Notes: generated by a model not told the origin, from the letters alone. A stretch of 64,000 bases of DNA from Cyanobacteria bacterium FACHB-471 (GCA_014695345.1 JACJOC010000065.1:205787-269786), one strand, 5' to 3'. Positions 34,600 through 44,443 are shown, numbered from the stretch's first letter. A program made the numbers and translations.

Positions 34600-36021
34600 C
34601 TATGAGTTGGATACTTCCTGCGCCGAAAGCTCTGGCAGTGGGCAAACCCCATTGACTTCAAAGATGGCATTCCAAAACTCGCGAGAGCCGAGTTCTTTAC
34701 GCTGGTGAGTGGCGATCGCTTGAAATAGCTGAGTCGTCGTCACCAGACAATAACCAAACAACTGCTGAGCCGCACGAATGCAATTAGAGGGAAAAGGTTC
34801 ATTCCTTTGCTCAGGGGGGTGAGTGTAGTATGTATTGGCGATCAGAATGCCTTTGCCGCGCCAGTTTTGGTTTAGCATCAGGTCACGCACATATTGGTCA
34901 AGCTGACGCAAATCGTTGAGTGGCAATTCGCCTGCTCTGGTTTTGACCAGCAACATTCCTTCTCGACCTGACGGATCGGTCAGGTGCATGATGCCTCCAC
35001 TAGAAGTGCTATCAGCCCCAATTTTGGCATCGCTCACCTGCGCCCCTAGTTCCCGCAAGGCATCACACACAATTAGCGTCAGTGCTTCCTGGTTTTGCTC
35101 ATACAGCAATCGGTTAAGGCTAGTGGTAGCTTCAAGCTGCTTTTGCGCTAAGGCGATTTCTTGCTGGAGCCGCTCAATTTCTTTTTGGCGCTCGTTTACT
35201 TGGGCAGCGATCGCCTGCTGTTGCGGCAGTTGATAGGTCGCTACCCACTCTGGCGTAGCCACGTCTACCGCTCGTCGATAGCGTTCACGCAAAATCAGGC
35301 TAATTGCTTCGTCGGCTGAGATCTCAGTCGGTGGCGGTAGCCAAACCGCAACTCCAGAGGTAAGCAGTGGCTCTACCCCAGCATCCTTTCCTCTACGAGC
35401 TGGCAACGCTCGACTGCGATCGACATAGCCTGCCCGAAAAATTAGCTTAAAGGCGATCGCTTGGTTGAAGCGAGTGTGGGCGATCGCTCCCATACCCACC
35501 TGCAAATTATTTGCCCAGGGATGCACCACTCGCAGGTAGCCTGCTAATCCCATAAAGTGAGATTTGAATGAAGGCGTAGCGTAAAAAAACCAGCGCCGTA
35601 CATGCTCAAAATAGTAGGCAAACTCTGGTTTGATATTGCGAATCACCTCTCCAGAATTAAACACAAACTCAGGAGTGACGGGCAACCACCAGCTCGTAGA
35701 TTGATACAAACTATTGTTGGCATCCACGCCCGGAAGCCCAATGCAAATGACTTCACTATTGGGGCTAAACAACAATCGAGCAATCTGCTGCCAGGTGGGA
35801 AGCCGTTCTGCTCTGATGCCAAAGTTAGATTGTTGCTCTAGAAATGAAACCAGGTTGAGGATGATGACATCGTAATCGCCCACGTTCAGATATCCTGGCA
35901 AATCATTCCAGGCAAACGCATCAACAGACTGCGTGTGCAGCGCTGAACCGAGTACCAGAATTCGCTTTTGAGCAAGCTGAAGGGTTCGGGGTTGAGTTGG
36001 CGCGACTGTCGATACCTGCAC
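34600..36021 (-). CDS. Hypothetical protein with central coiled coil and nuclease-like C-terminal domain
   Basis: I do not recognise this 473-residue family by name. The N-terminal part (about 15-240) is alpha/beta with hydrophobic strands (KRILVLGSALHTQ, YDVIILNLVSFLE, NSEVICIGLPGVD). Residues about 265-310 form a coiled coil (AAQVNERQKEIERLQQEIAL and AQKQLEATTSLN). The last part has GGIMHLTDPSGREGMLLVKT and NDLRQLDQYVRDL, then GILIANTYYT. Its spacing of an acidic residue and a strand ending in VKT resembles a restriction-endonuclease-like (PD-D/ExK) core. It stands alone between pirin and a PEP-CTERM gene. A defence or DNA-processing role is possible but not shown. Confidence 0.6.
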   Translation of the reverse strand: MQVSTVAPTQPRTLQLAQKRILVLGSALHTQSVDAFAWNDLPGYLNVGDYDVIILNLVSFLEQQSNFGIRAERLPTWQQIARLLFSPNSEVICIGLPGVDANNSLYQSTSWWLPVTPEFVFNSGEVIRNIKPEFAYYFEHVRRWFFYATPSFKSHFMGLAGYLRVVHPWANNLQVGMGAIAHTRFNQAIAFKLIFRAGYVDRSRALPARRGKDAGVEPLLTSGVAVWLPPPTEISADEAISLILRERYRRAVDVATPEWVATYQLPQQQAIAAQVNERQKEIERLQQEIALAQKQLEATTSLNRLLYEQNQEALTLIVCDALRELGAQVSDAKIGADSTSSGGIMHLTDPSGREGMLLVKTRAGELPLNDLRQLDQYVRDLMLNQNWRGKGILIANTYYTHPPEQRNEPFPSNCIRAAQQLFGYCLVTTTQLFQAIATHQRKELGSREFWNAIFEVNGVCPLPELSAQEVSNS

Positions 36022-36198
36022 CGGAGTAACTCCAAACGAAGGGTCTTAGCCAACAAATGTTACAGCATAGACTCTAATTTATAAAATTGTGACACTCAAT
36101 TTTATTTTGTTTATTCAGAGAATTTTTGATATGACAGAGTAGAAGGGACGAAACGCGATCGCCCCTCGCCCCTTCAGCAGCTTTACTCCTTTCCCATT

Positions 36199-36249
36199 AA
36201 AAGACTAGGGATGTACCCCCGCGACGTGAGGGTACATCCCTAGTCTTTT
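36199..36249. terminator. Perfect 20-bp stem bidirectional terminator
   Basis: AAAAGACTAGGGATGTACCC (36199-36218) is exactly complementary to GGGTACATCCCTAGTCTTTT (36230-36249), with an 11-base loop. The A/T ends give a T-run on either strand. It lies about 60 bp beyond the stop of the PEP-CTERM gene (minus strand) and upstream of the nuclease-like gene. Confidence 0.85.
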
Positions 36250-36309
36250 AGTACTTAATCTTTAACCGAGAAGGGAGTAACTATAAGGCGCTATAAAATT
36301 ACATCTCTA

Positions 36310-37425
36310 CTAGTTGGACTGATGGCGATCGCCTCTCTTCCTTCCCATAAATATTGCACCCATTGCCACTAGCCCAAGGGTCAATGCAGGTTCTGGCACC
36401 ACAATAGGGGAGTAGGTAATGCCGATCGGACGTTTCAAATTTGGATTTGTGGATACAAAGATAGGTCCAGTTTCACCCATACCAGGCAATGGATCGCCCG
36501 TCTCTCCATCAAACCGCAAAATTGCGCCCTGGTTGCCCTTAGTAAAATCAAACCCAACGCTGTATAACGTCCCGTTTGGGTCAAAGGTAAGACCTCCAAC
36601 GAAATTGTTGCTGGGGGTTGTACCCGTGTAATTGGTTGATAGAGTATCGACTAAACTGCCCGTAAGCAAGTCATAGCGGCGAATATCATTTGCAAAATCG
36701 CTGACAAAGAGATCTCCATCTGCGCCAAACTCCAAACCTAGGAAACTCACGAAGCCAAAACTATCTGGCGATGGTGTAGGTTGTGGCACAAACACATCTG
36801 GTTCTGGTGCAGCCGCGAAAATGTTGTAGCGCAACACCTGACTTTCAAACAAGAATTCAATTCCACCTTTACCATCGGACACGCTGCCCTGAGTCGTGAC
36901 GTAAAGGTTGCCATCTTCGTCAAACAACAGATCGTTTGGTCCATTCAGCCCATTCGCTGTACCCGCACCAAAAGCAAACACATCCAGAAACTTACCCGTG
37001 GTGCCATCAAAGCGCAAAATTTCATCGGAACGGAAACTGCTGACGTAGAGATTGCCGTCGGGACCAAAAGCATTGCCGTAGGGGCGGAGAAGGACTCCTC
37101 CCTGGTCAAATCTGCCTAAGAAATCTCCTGTCTTGCCATCAAACTTCAAAATTGCGCCAGAGGTTTCGGTTCCACTGCTGACATAAAGGTTGCCATCGGG
37201 ACCATAGGTCAGGTCATCTGGGGACGTTAAGCCCCCCGTACCCGCAGCGATGAACTCACCGCCAAATCTACCTGTGCGTTCGTCAAAGATGACGACGTTG
37301 TTGCCCTCCGTATTGCCAACCAGCAAAGCTGCGTTTGCGCCTGACACACCACAGGTTAGTGAAGCTAAGGTTCCTAAAAAGATAGAAGTTTGGACGCTAA
37401 GTAATTTTTGGTTAATTAAACGCAT
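36310..37425 (-). CDS. PEP-CTERM beta-propeller protein
   Basis: The 371-residue protein has a signal peptide ending in GVSGANA (about residue 32). A six-bladed NHL/Vgb-like propeller follows with repeated units such as GPDGNLYVSSG, ILKFDGKTGDFLGRF and EDGNLYVTTQG. The C-terminal sorting signal is VPEPALTLGLVAMGAIFMGR with KRGDRHQSN: PEP motif, one helix and a basic tail. It should be processed by an exosortase and exported to the surface or extracellular matrix. A strong terminator follows it. Confidence 0.9.
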   Translation of the reverse strand: MRLINQKLLSVQTSIFLGTLASLTCGVSGANAALLVGNTEGNNVVIFDERTGRFGGEFIAAGTGGLTSPDDLTYGPDGNLYVSSGTETSGAILKFDGKTGDFLGRFDQGGVLLRPYGNAFGPDGNLYVSSFRSDEILRFDGTTGKFLDVFAFGAGTANGLNGPNDLLFDEDGNLYVTTQGSVSDGKGGIEFLFESQVLRYNIFAAAPEPDVFVPQPTPSPDSFGFVSFLGLEFGADGDLFVSDFANDIRRYDLLTGSLVDTLSTNYTGTTPSNNFVGGLTFDPNGTLYSVGFDFTKGNQGAILRFDGETGDPLPGMGETGPIFVSTNPNLKRPIGITYSPIVVPEPALTLGLVAMGAIFMGRKRGDRHQSN

Positions 37426-37854
37426 TATTTCTAGAAGGAGACAGCGCCCAATTATCCAAGCCAGTCAAAGTTGTGATTGTTTGTCGAGCTACAAATCTCT
37501 AGAAATTTACTGATGCTTCATCTTGTGTGAAGGTTATACCAACCCTCTTCCAAAGCTACATATTTTAGGACTGTCCGTGCACTTCGGAATACGGCACTGC
37601 TGATCTGATGTATGAATTTCGTAGGGGCATGGCATTGTGTTACCCGACAGAGGGAATTGAGATCCGTGAATCGTACCCGCATTCAACGACGCCCAAAACA
37701 AATGTTTTCTACATAGAAACTTGCTCCGTAGATGAGTAGCTTAAAGCCAACTATATGAAGCCGTTAGAAACGTAACGCTAAGAACCCCAGATTCTCCAAG
37801 AATCTGGGGTTCCCAAACCTACATTAGATATGGGATGAGCGTTTTCCCTTCGAG
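37426..37854. other. Intergenic region, 429 bp
   Basis: The region upstream of the PEP-CTERM gene and downstream of the 152-residue secreted protein gene. It holds the terminator at 37782-37812 and a half-element GTAGGGGCATGGCATTG near 37621 that looks like a decayed dispersed repeat. No gene is supported. Confidence 0.5.
37782..37812 (-). terminator. Terminator of the secreted 152-aa protein gene
   Basis: GAACCCCAGATTCT (37782-37795) pairs perfectly with AGAATCTGGGGTTC (37799-37812) over a 3-base loop. It lies 43 bp past the stop of the minus-strand gene. The T-run is weak. Confidence 0.65.
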
Positions 37855-38313
37855 TTATTCGGCATATTCGCTGAGGAACAGCTGATAACGATAGTTACCC
37901 TGGCTGGGGCCAGCAAAATCGCCAATCCAGATGCGGTAGGTACCAGCGGGCCAGGCCCCAGAGACTTCAGGCATCAAGCCATTCACATCATCTGAGCAGT
38001 AGCGACCATCTGGGCCTTCAACTAGCATCGTTACATCTCCCGGAGCTTCTACAAAGGCACGGAGATAGCTAAATCCTTCGTTGACGGTGAGAACGTGATC
38101 TGGAGCGTCGGCAGAATCTACGTAGCCGCAGTCAGAGGTAGAACGACCGCCCCCAGACATCCCTGTACCGATTTGGGGATCAGGCAAGAAACCTGGAGTC
38201 AGGTTGAAGGAACCGTAATCCTGAGCTTTAGCTTGTTGGGGTAGAGCAAAAACAATACCAGCACTCAAAGCACAGGTGGTTAAGGCGATCGCAGAATTCT
38301 TGAGGATGTTCAT
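37855..38313 (-). CDS. Secreted protein with PPC-like domain
   Basis: The 152-residue product has a signal peptide (LTTCALSAGIVFALPQQAKA, cleavage before QDYGS). The mature domain has a beta-sandwich pattern like bacterial pre-peptidase C-terminal domains: FSYLRAFVEAPGDVTMLVEG, then GRYCSDDVNG and AGTYRIWIGDFAG. Two cysteines (in DCGY and YCSDD) could form a disulfide. No protease domain is attached. It is probably periplasmic or extracellular. The function is unknown. Confidence 0.72.
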   Translation of the reverse strand: MNILKNSAIALTTCALSAGIVFALPQQAKAQDYGSFNLTPGFLPDPQIGTGMSGGGRSTSDCGYVDSADAPDHVLTVNEGFSYLRAFVEAPGDVTMLVEGPDGRYCSDDVNGLMPEVSGAWPAGTYRIWIGDFAGPSQGNYRYQLFLSEYAE

Positions 38314-38827
38314 AGTTCGGGAAGGTTGTCTTAAGAATCAGGTGTTCATGATTAATAGCACAGTAAAAAACAGGTAGGTGTCGTTTATTACAATTGCTGC
38401 GTGATGATTTGGTTAAGCAGCTTGAAGCAAACGTGAAGCTAAAAAGTCAAATTGTTGACCATCTTTTTGCAGTTAGAGTTTGAGAATAAGTTGAACTAAC
38501 GCAATTCGAGATGTTCCTTCTTTTGACTTTTAGTAGATGGTTGATTGTCCTGCTGTGCTATTGATATTGGGAACTACACTAGCTGTCAGAGCTTTTCCGG
38601 TGGCGTAAAACATCCAATAAAATTGCAGTTTTATGCAATGCATTAGAAGAGATTTAGATATATTTTGGAGGAAGAATTATTTTTTATATAAAGGCTTGTT
38701 AAAGTCTTTATCTACATAAAAAAATACTGAGGAAGCGATCGCCCCTCAGTATAGATAAAATATTGTTCTATTCAGTTAACAGATAAATATCTTGAACTCG
38801 GTGTAATTACGGTTAACCGAGAATCGG
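38314..38827. other. Intergenic region, 514 bp, between dps and a secreted protein gene
   Basis: An A/T-rich gap containing the dps terminator (38724-38752) and the promoter of the secreted protein gene. No gene is supported; the frame at 38776-38973 is an antisense-frame shadow of dps. Confidence 0.5.
38724..38752 (-). terminator. Rho-independent terminator of dps
   Basis: ATACTGAGG (38724-38732) pairs with CCTCAGTAT (38744-38752). On the minus strand the stem is followed by seven T residues, the classical form. The loop contains a HIP1 GCGATCGC. It is 76 bp past the dps stop. Confidence 0.85.
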
Positions 38828-39391
38828 CTATTTGCTCTTTGCTTTGACTTTCTCTTGGATAGTAGCCCCATCCTTGCTGGTAGTCTCAGAAGCCTGCAGG
38901 TGAGCTTCCAGGAACCAAAGGCGCTTATCGATTGTGCGGGAAACCTCGGTGTAAAGGTCAGCTGTATCGGCATCCCCTAAGTCGTCAGTTTGGGCGATCG
39001 CTTCCCGCAAAGACTTAGCATAAGGGGCAAAGCGATCAGCCAGCGCCACAATGTGGTCTTTCCCGCTTAGAATGTCAAACGGATATTCTGCCAAGGTTGA
39101 CTGATTGGCAGCAACGCGAGCCGTTCCAAGCGCCAAACCGCCCAAGGCAGTAACCCGCTCAGCAAACATATCAGTGTACTCTTCCAACTCCGTGGCCATC
39201 TCATCAAATAGCTCATGAAGCTGATAGAAGTCCATCCCTTTAACGTTCCAGTGAGCCTGTTTGACCTGAGTCTTGAGATCGAGTGTAGAAGCCAGGGTCT
39301 GATTTAGAATGGCAATGACTTGAGTACGAACCTCAACGGAAATATCAATGCGAGTCGGATAGAGAGTCTGGCTACGACCATTAGTACTCAT
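38828..39391 (-). CDS. dps: Dps-family ferritin-like DNA-protection protein
   Basis: The 187-residue protein has the Dps four-helix bundle with the intersubunit ferroxidase ligands in KQAHWNVKGMDFYQLHELFD (His) and EMATELEEY (Asp/Glu). It is followed by AERVTALGGLALGTARVAAN. Dps oxidises and stores iron using H2O2 and protects DNA in starvation or oxidative stress as a dodecamer. The N-terminal extension of about 20 residues and a Lys-rich tail (KVKAKSK) may bind DNA. It is monocistronic with a clear terminator. Confidence 0.93.
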   Translation of the reverse strand: MSTNGRSQTLYPTRIDISVEVRTQVIAILNQTLASTLDLKTQVKQAHWNVKGMDFYQLHELFDEMATELEEYTDMFAERVTALGGLALGTARVAANQSTLAEYPFDILSGKDHIVALADRFAPYAKSLREAIAQTDDLGDADTADLYTEVSRTIDKRLWFLEAHLQASETTSKDGATIQEKVKAKSK

Positions 39392-39574
39392 ACGCCTGTG
39401 TCCTGGTAAGACGGTTAGATCATCAACATTAGTCGAAAAGCAGGCGTTGACGAAACCGTATGCTTAGAGGACGTAGGTCAAGGAGCGATCTTTCTTTTGG
39501 TAGCGGCTGATAGGGAGGTGGGAGTGATAGGGTGATGCGTTTATCTACTCCGTTATCCTACTTCCCCCCTGCAT

Positions 39575-39808
39575 CTACGGGAGGCTTTCCCAAGCCTGGG
39601 CAACAATTTCACTTAGCCACACCCTGCTTTGCCAGTCGAGTAGGCTGTCATCCGCTAAAACTTCGGCTCTCAGATCTTCTAAAGATTGCCCCTTAGATCG
39701 AGCCACGCCGATGACTCCAGCGATCGCAGCTGCAATTAATTCTTCATCTACACGCTGCTGTCTAAGAGCAACAACTTCTTGAGGGCTAGCCGGAATGGGA
39801 TAATTCAT
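39575..39808 (-). CDS. Small conserved cyanobacterial protein (77 aa)
   Basis: The product MNYPIPASPQEVVALRQQRV, then ELIAAAIAGVIGVARSKGQS and LEDLRAEVLADDSLLD, is a helical soluble protein. I recall a similar pattern (GQSLEDL...EVLADDxLLD...WLSEIVxQAW) from many cyanobacterial hypothetical proteins. No function is known. It is divergent from the flavoprotein gene at 39959. Confidence 0.7.
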   Translation of the reverse strand: MNYPIPASPQEVVALRQQRVDEELIAAAIAGVIGVARSKGQSLEDLRAEVLADDSLLDWQSRVWLSEIVAQAWESLP

Positions 39809-39958
39809 AGCTGGTTAATAAAACGTTCACTCCTTTAACAAATATGAGAAACCTGTAAAGTTTTTTAAGCTATTTCATGGTAATCGGAAGTGTAGCGCAC
39901 TTTCAGACTTTGTCAACCTGCTTTCAGCATTAAACTGATTGGAGTTAATATCAGCGAA

Positions 39959-42127
39959 ATGAAAGAGATTCTTTATATCGAGATCCCCACCCCTAATGTT
40001 GCGGCTGTTCGAGCGTGGTTGCAGCAGCAGTTTGAATTTAAATCTGGAGAAAAAGTCATCACTCCAGATGGCTTTTGCCTCAGATATCCTAAAGCTACAC
40101 TTCAAGCTGCATCCCTTTCAGAAACGACTGAAAAATTACCATCTGAGCTTTCTGTTTTTGTTTGGTCCGTTCAGCGAACGACCTATCTAAAGGTGTTTCG
40201 CTGGGCAAGCCAGCCAATCGCGGATGAGCGGCTGATGGTGCAGCAGTTGACGAAAGGATTGCGGGTTCAGTTTCCCAATCAGTATCCGGTGCCTCCGGCG
40301 ATCGCCCCTGGACAATCTATTTTTGAGGCGTTAGCGGCAAACTACCCCAAAACAGTGAAGTACTTCCAGGACATGCCCAACGGGGAATATGACCTGAACC
40401 GAGCCTATTGGTGGGAACAGCGCTGGCGGGAAGGCGTAAAGAATCCGAAACAGCCCAAACAGGTAATCTTTGCAGCGTCAGAAGGACAAGGTCAACAGGA
40501 TGCTGAAACTGCCCATCAGTCGTCTACAGAATCTCCTCCTTACGATTTAATTTATATTGGCGGTGCGCTTGGGGTGGTTCATGCTGCAGTGATGGCGCGG
40601 TTGGGCTACCGGGTGCTGCTGATCGAACGGCTGCCGTTTGGTCGAATGAATCGGGAGTGGAATATCTCCCGCGACGAGTTTCAAAGCCTGATCGACCTGG
40701 GTCTGTTTACCCCCGCCGAGTTTGAAAGCATGATTGCGCGGGAGTATGTAGACGGGTTCCACAAGTTTTTTGATGCAAACAATCCGCCCCAGTGTAAAGC
40801 CCCAGTTCTTAAAACTCCAACAGTTCTGAATGTGGCGCTAGACACGGAAATACTGCTGCGGCTGTGTGGCGACAAGCTAAAAGCTGCAGCTGGCGAAATT
40901 TTGGATGAGACAGAGTTTATTCGGGCAGAGGTGACTGGCGATCGCGCCACCGTTCTAGCTAAATACCTGCCAACTCAGGCAACCCAAAAGCTAGAAGGAC
41001 GACTACTCGTAGATGCAATGGGCACAGCTTCCCCAATCGCCTGGCAGCTTAACGGTGGACGAGCGTTTGATAGTGTTTGCCCGACCGTCGGAGCTGTGGT
41101 TGAGAGCGGATTTGAGCCGCAGGTCTGGGATGCCCACTATGGCGACGTGCTAAACAGCCACGGCGACATCTCGCGCGGACGACAGTTAATTTGGGAACTG
41201 TTTCCCGGAGCAAATGATGAATTGACAATTTATCTATTTCACTACCACCAGGTGAATGCCGAAAATCCCGGTTCGCTCCTGGAAATGTATGAGGATTTCT
41301 TCACCATTCTGCCGGAATATCGCCGCTGCGACTTGAGCAAACTGAAATGGCGAAAGCCAACGTTTGGCTACATTCCGGGGCACTTCAGCACGAGTGGGAG
41401 CGATCGCCAAATTGCCTTCGATCGCCTCGTTTCGATTGGTGATGCTGCCTCTTTGCAATCGCCTCTTGTGTTTACCGGATTCGGTTCTCTTGTGCGAAAC
41501 CTGTCCCGCCTCACCGATTTGCTCGATACAGCGTTGCGCCATGACTTGCTCAAAGCCAAACACCTGAACCAGATTCGCGCTTACCAGAGCAACATTTCTG
41601 TCACCTGGCTATTTTCCAAGGGCATGATGGTGCCGACAGGTCAATTTCTGTCGCCGCAAAAGGTTAACGCTATGCTGAATACCTTCTTTGGCATTTTGGC
41701 AGGCGAATCGCCCACTGTGGCAGACAGCTTCATCAAAGACCGGGGAAGCTGGCTTGACTTTAACCGTATGGCAATCAAAGCCGCCTGGAGAAATCCGTCT
41801 CTGCTGCTGTGGATTTGGCAGCTTGCAGGCGCAAAAGACCTGGTGCGCTGGCTTGGCAGCTACCTCAACTTTACGATTAGCGCTTTGATTAGCTGGCTAT
41901 TTCGCTGGGTACCTGGCTTTGCCCAACAGATTCAACCCTGGCTAGAGCCTCGCTATCCCGCAGTTTGGCTGTGGCTGCTAGCCCAAAGCTATGCCCTTAC
42001 TTACGGTATGGGGCGACCGCTTGCACGGATTAAGGCGGGGGGAGAAGAGGGGCGATCGCTCACACCTTCCACTTCCCTCAAGTCAGTAGCCGACGTCAGC
42101 TCAACCAAAGCTAAATCTGACCCCTAA
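39959..42127 (+). CDS. CruA/CruP-type lycopene-cyclase-like flavoprotein
   Basis: The 722-residue protein has an N-terminal ~190-residue extension, then an FAD-binding Rossmann segment YDLIYIGGALGVVHAAVMAR with LGYRVLLIER. This is followed by GRMNREWNISRDEFQSLIDL, the EWNISR motif typical of CruA/CruP lycopene cyclases and related dehydrogenases. A second nucleotide-binding GD motif is SIGDAASLQSPLVFTGFGSL. CruA/CruP act on lycopene in carotenoid synthesis, but many paralogs of unknown activity exist. The N-terminal extension makes a specific CruP assignment uncertain. The C-terminal 150 residues are helical and may associate with the membrane. Confidence 0.7.
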   Translation: MKEILYIEIPTPNVAAVRAWLQQQFEFKSGEKVITPDGFCLRYPKATLQAASLSETTEKLPSELSVFVWSVQRTTYLKVFRWASQPIADERLMVQQLTKGLRVQFPNQYPVPPAIAPGQSIFEALAANYPKTVKYFQDMPNGEYDLNRAYWWEQRWREGVKNPKQPKQVIFAASEGQGQQDAETAHQSSTESPPYDLIYIGGALGVVHAAVMARLGYRVLLIERLPFGRMNREWNISRDEFQSLIDLGLFTPAEFESMIAREYVDGFHKFFDANNPPQCKAPVLKTPTVLNVALDTEILLRLCGDKLKAAAGEILDETEFIRAEVTGDRATVLAKYLPTQATQKLEGRLLVDAMGTASPIAWQLNGGRAFDSVCPTVGAVVESGFEPQVWDAHYGDVLNSHGDISRGRQLIWELFPGANDELTIYLFHYHQVNAENPGSLLEMYEDFFTILPEYRRCDLSKLKWRKPTFGYIPGHFSTSGSDRQIAFDRLVSIGDAASLQSPLVFTGFGSLVRNLSRLTDLLDTALRHDLLKAKHLNQIRAYQSNISVTWLFSKGMMVPTGQFLSPQKVNAMLNTFFGILAGESPTVADSFIKDRGSWLDFNRMAIKAAWRNPSLLLWIWQLAGAKDLVRWLGSYLNFTISALISWLFRWVPGFAQQIQPWLEPRYPAVWLWLLAQSYALTYGMGRPLARIKAGGEEGRSLTPSTSLKSVADVSSTKAKSDP

Positions 42128-42247
42128 AAGGTGCCTCAACCTAAGCAGTTCTGAATTAGTTGTGGAATGATGTGTTGTGAGAGATGTACCTGAGAAGAGT
42201 GTGCTCACAACACTTTTGAGATCGCTGTAGAACCTGGGAACTACTGA

Positions 42248-42532
42248 ATGCTGTTCATGATTGTTGAGCGATTCAAAGACAACGATATGCTGCCAATCTA
42301 TAAGCGTGTCCGCGACGAAGGCAGAATGTTTCCTGAAGGACTTAGATACATTGATAGCTGGGTAGAGCCAAATTTCAGCAGATGCTTTCAACTCATGGAA
42401 TGTAATGATCTGCGGTTGATCCAGGAATGGATTCTGAAGTGGCGTGGTTCAGGCGCAATTTTTGAAATTGTCCCAGTCGTAAGCAGCAAGGAAACTCAAC
42501 AGGTTGTTAGTCCATTTCTTGATCACTTATGA
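42248..42532 (+). CDS. DUF3303 domain protein
   Basis: The 94-residue protein (MLFMIVERFKDNDMLPIYKR, then GLRYIDSWVEPNFSRCFQLM and WILKWRGSGAIFEIVPV) matches DUF3303, a small dimeric alpha-beta-barrel-like family found in many bacteria. No catalytic function is established. It is a single-gene unit after the flavoprotein gene. Confidence 0.85.
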   Translation: MLFMIVERFKDNDMLPIYKRVRDEGRMFPEGLRYIDSWVEPNFSRCFQLMECNDLRLIQEWILKWRGSGAIFEIVPVVSSKETQQVVSPFLDHL

Positions 42533-43001
42533 ACCGGTCTGAAATATCAACCCTTCGCCCAAATAAGTCTATCTAAATTGGGCAGCATCCTCGGCTCACG
42601 TTAAGCGTTAAGTGAGTATCGCTTCATCGTGAATTTCTTATGAAGTCCTCAGTAATTTTCAGGAGATCATAAGTAATCTAGATAAAATTTTCACAGTGTT
42701 TTCCCTTATTCGGTCGATCCTTAATTCTGGTGGTGGCTGTTTAGGTCGTCCTATTAAAGGTAAGTAGGAACGGTTTAGGGAGCTGGTTATCTACTCGTCT
42801 AACTCAAATAGGAGCACCGTATCGCGGCACACAACCTGAGTAGCTAATGCCAGGAAAGATTGTGCTGTCTTCAGGGTGTACAGGAAAATCCAAAGCTTTT
42901 GCAACAGTAAGCTCAACCATTCGCGGCAAACTTCTTGGGCAAAAGCTGCACATCAGAGCCTTTACGCATTTACCTCTTCAATTCAAAGGAAAGCGATCGC
43001 C
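42533..43001. other. Intergenic region, 469 bp
   Basis: Lies upstream of the acyltransferase-GAF gene. Reading frames extend upstream of its chosen ATG (to 42876) but their sequence does not look coding. No repeat or operator was recognised. Confidence 0.45.
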
Positions 43002-44348
43002 ATGCCTAGAAAAACTATACTCATTCCGCTATTAGGATGGATTCCAAAATCACCAGGCGCGAAGTTGAGAGGTTTACTTTATCGAGGGTTATTCGCTGAA
43101 TTAGGAAATGGCTGCGCCATTCGAGAAGGCGTAGAGTTCACTGCTCCTGAGAGCATTGAGATTGGTAGTAATGTTTTGATTGAAAGCCGAGCACGTCTTG
43201 ATGCAGCCGGTGTAGATAGCAAGATTACGATTGGTAAAAAGTCTTACATCAGGCAAGACGTACACATCAAATGTATGGGAGACAATCATCAAATTTTAAT
43301 TGGAGAACAAGTCAACATTGATCGCGGGGTAGACATCAGGGGAAGTCGGGCAAACTGCCGAATTGAAATCGGTGACAGAACCTATATTGCGCCTTATGTC
43401 TGCATTGCTGGTCCTGGTCCAATTAAAATCGGTCGCTACTGCATGATTGCCTCCCACACAGGAATCTATGCTAATCAACATCGATTCACCAATTTGGAGC
43501 GTCCAATTCAGGAGCAGGGAGTGACTTGCAAAGGAATTGTAATTGAGGATAATTGCTGGATTGGCAGTGGTGCCAGGATTTTGGATGGGGTCACTATTGG
43601 TGAAGGCAGTGTGATTGGTGCAGCAGCAGTTGTGACCAAAGACATTCCCCCCTATTCGATCGCAGTGGGGGTACCTGCAAAGGTAGTTTCTAGCCGCAAA
43701 CCCAAGGAACTGGTCGCCGCACCCGCTAGCCAAGACATGCACTATCGCGATTTAAGCTATCTACCCGCATCGCTCCAAGCTGTGGTGGCTGAGACCGAAG
43801 AAGTTTTTAAGTTGATCAGTGCCGATCGCGAGAAAGGTCTTGAGTTGCTTCAGCAGCACATTAAAGCTTCTAGCAATACAGTTTTTGGAGAGTCAGAAGA
43901 TTTTCTGCTACAGCATTTCCTGCACAACTTGCTGCATAGCGTCTGTCAGATGTTGGAGGTTGAGACGGCAACCGTTCTTTTAATCAAAAAAGATGAGCAA
44001 CGATTAGCCATTCAAGCCACGCTGGGGTTAGAAGAGGAAATTTTAGAGAAAATTAGAATTCCGTTAGGACATGGCTTTGCAGGACAAGTTGCTGAAACGG
44101 GCGAACCTGTCGTTGTGGCAAACTTGTCGGACATTGAGGTTGTCAGCCCTGTGCTCCGCACTAAAGGGCTGATATCTATGCTAGGAGTGCCTTTACGCAT
44201 TAAGGATCAGGTTTTGGGAGTCTTCCATGTTGGTACGTCCTGTCACCGTCCGTTTACCGGCGATGAGACGAGGCTCCTGAAATTTGTTGCTGACTACATC
44301 GGCTGGGCAATCGACCGTTTACAGACTTTGAAGATTGTTGCTTTGTAG
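43002..44348 (+). CDS. Hexapeptide-repeat acyltransferase fused to a GAF domain
   Basis: From the ATG at 43002 (AAAGGA 11 bases upstream) the product is 448 residues. Residues about 35-235 form a left-handed beta-helix of hexapeptide repeats ([70 protein letters not shown]), like the CysE/LacA/WbbJ sugar or amino acid O-acyltransferases. Residues about 300-440 form a GAF domain ([40 protein letters not shown]). The GAF could gate the acyltransferase by a small ligand. This domain pair is unusual. The acceptor is unknown. Confidence 0.82.
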   Translation: MPRKTILIPLLGWIPKSPGAKLRGLLYRGLFAELGNGCAIREGVEFTAPESIEIGSNVLIESRARLDAAGVDSKITIGKKSYIRQDVHIKCMGDNHQILIGEQVNIDRGVDIRGSRANCRIEIGDRTYIAPYVCIAGPGPIKIGRYCMIASHTGIYANQHRFTNLERPIQEQGVTCKGIVIEDNCWIGSGARILDGVTIGEGSVIGAAAVVTKDIPPYSIAVGVPAKVVSSRKPKELVAAPASQDMHYRDLSYLPASLQAVVAETEEVFKLISADREKGLELLQQHIKASSNTVFGESEDFLLQHFLHNLLHSVCQMLEVETATVLLIKKDEQRLAIQATLGLEEEILEKIRIPLGHGFAGQVAETGEPVVVANLSDIEVVSPVLRTKGLISMLGVPLRIKDQVLGVFHVGTSCHRPFTGDETRLLKFVADYIGWAIDRLQTLKIVAL

Positions 44349-44443
44349 CGATCGCTCTGCTCTGACAACTTAAGAATGACAGATATTGATTCATGTCATT
44401 CGTCATGCGATACTGTTTCTATCACGACAGTGGAGAAGTCGCT

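Noticed and set aside
42876..43001. N-terminal extension of the acyltransferase-GAF protein
   Set aside because: The sequence before 43002 is not hexapeptide-like and a ribosome site precedes the ATG at 43002.
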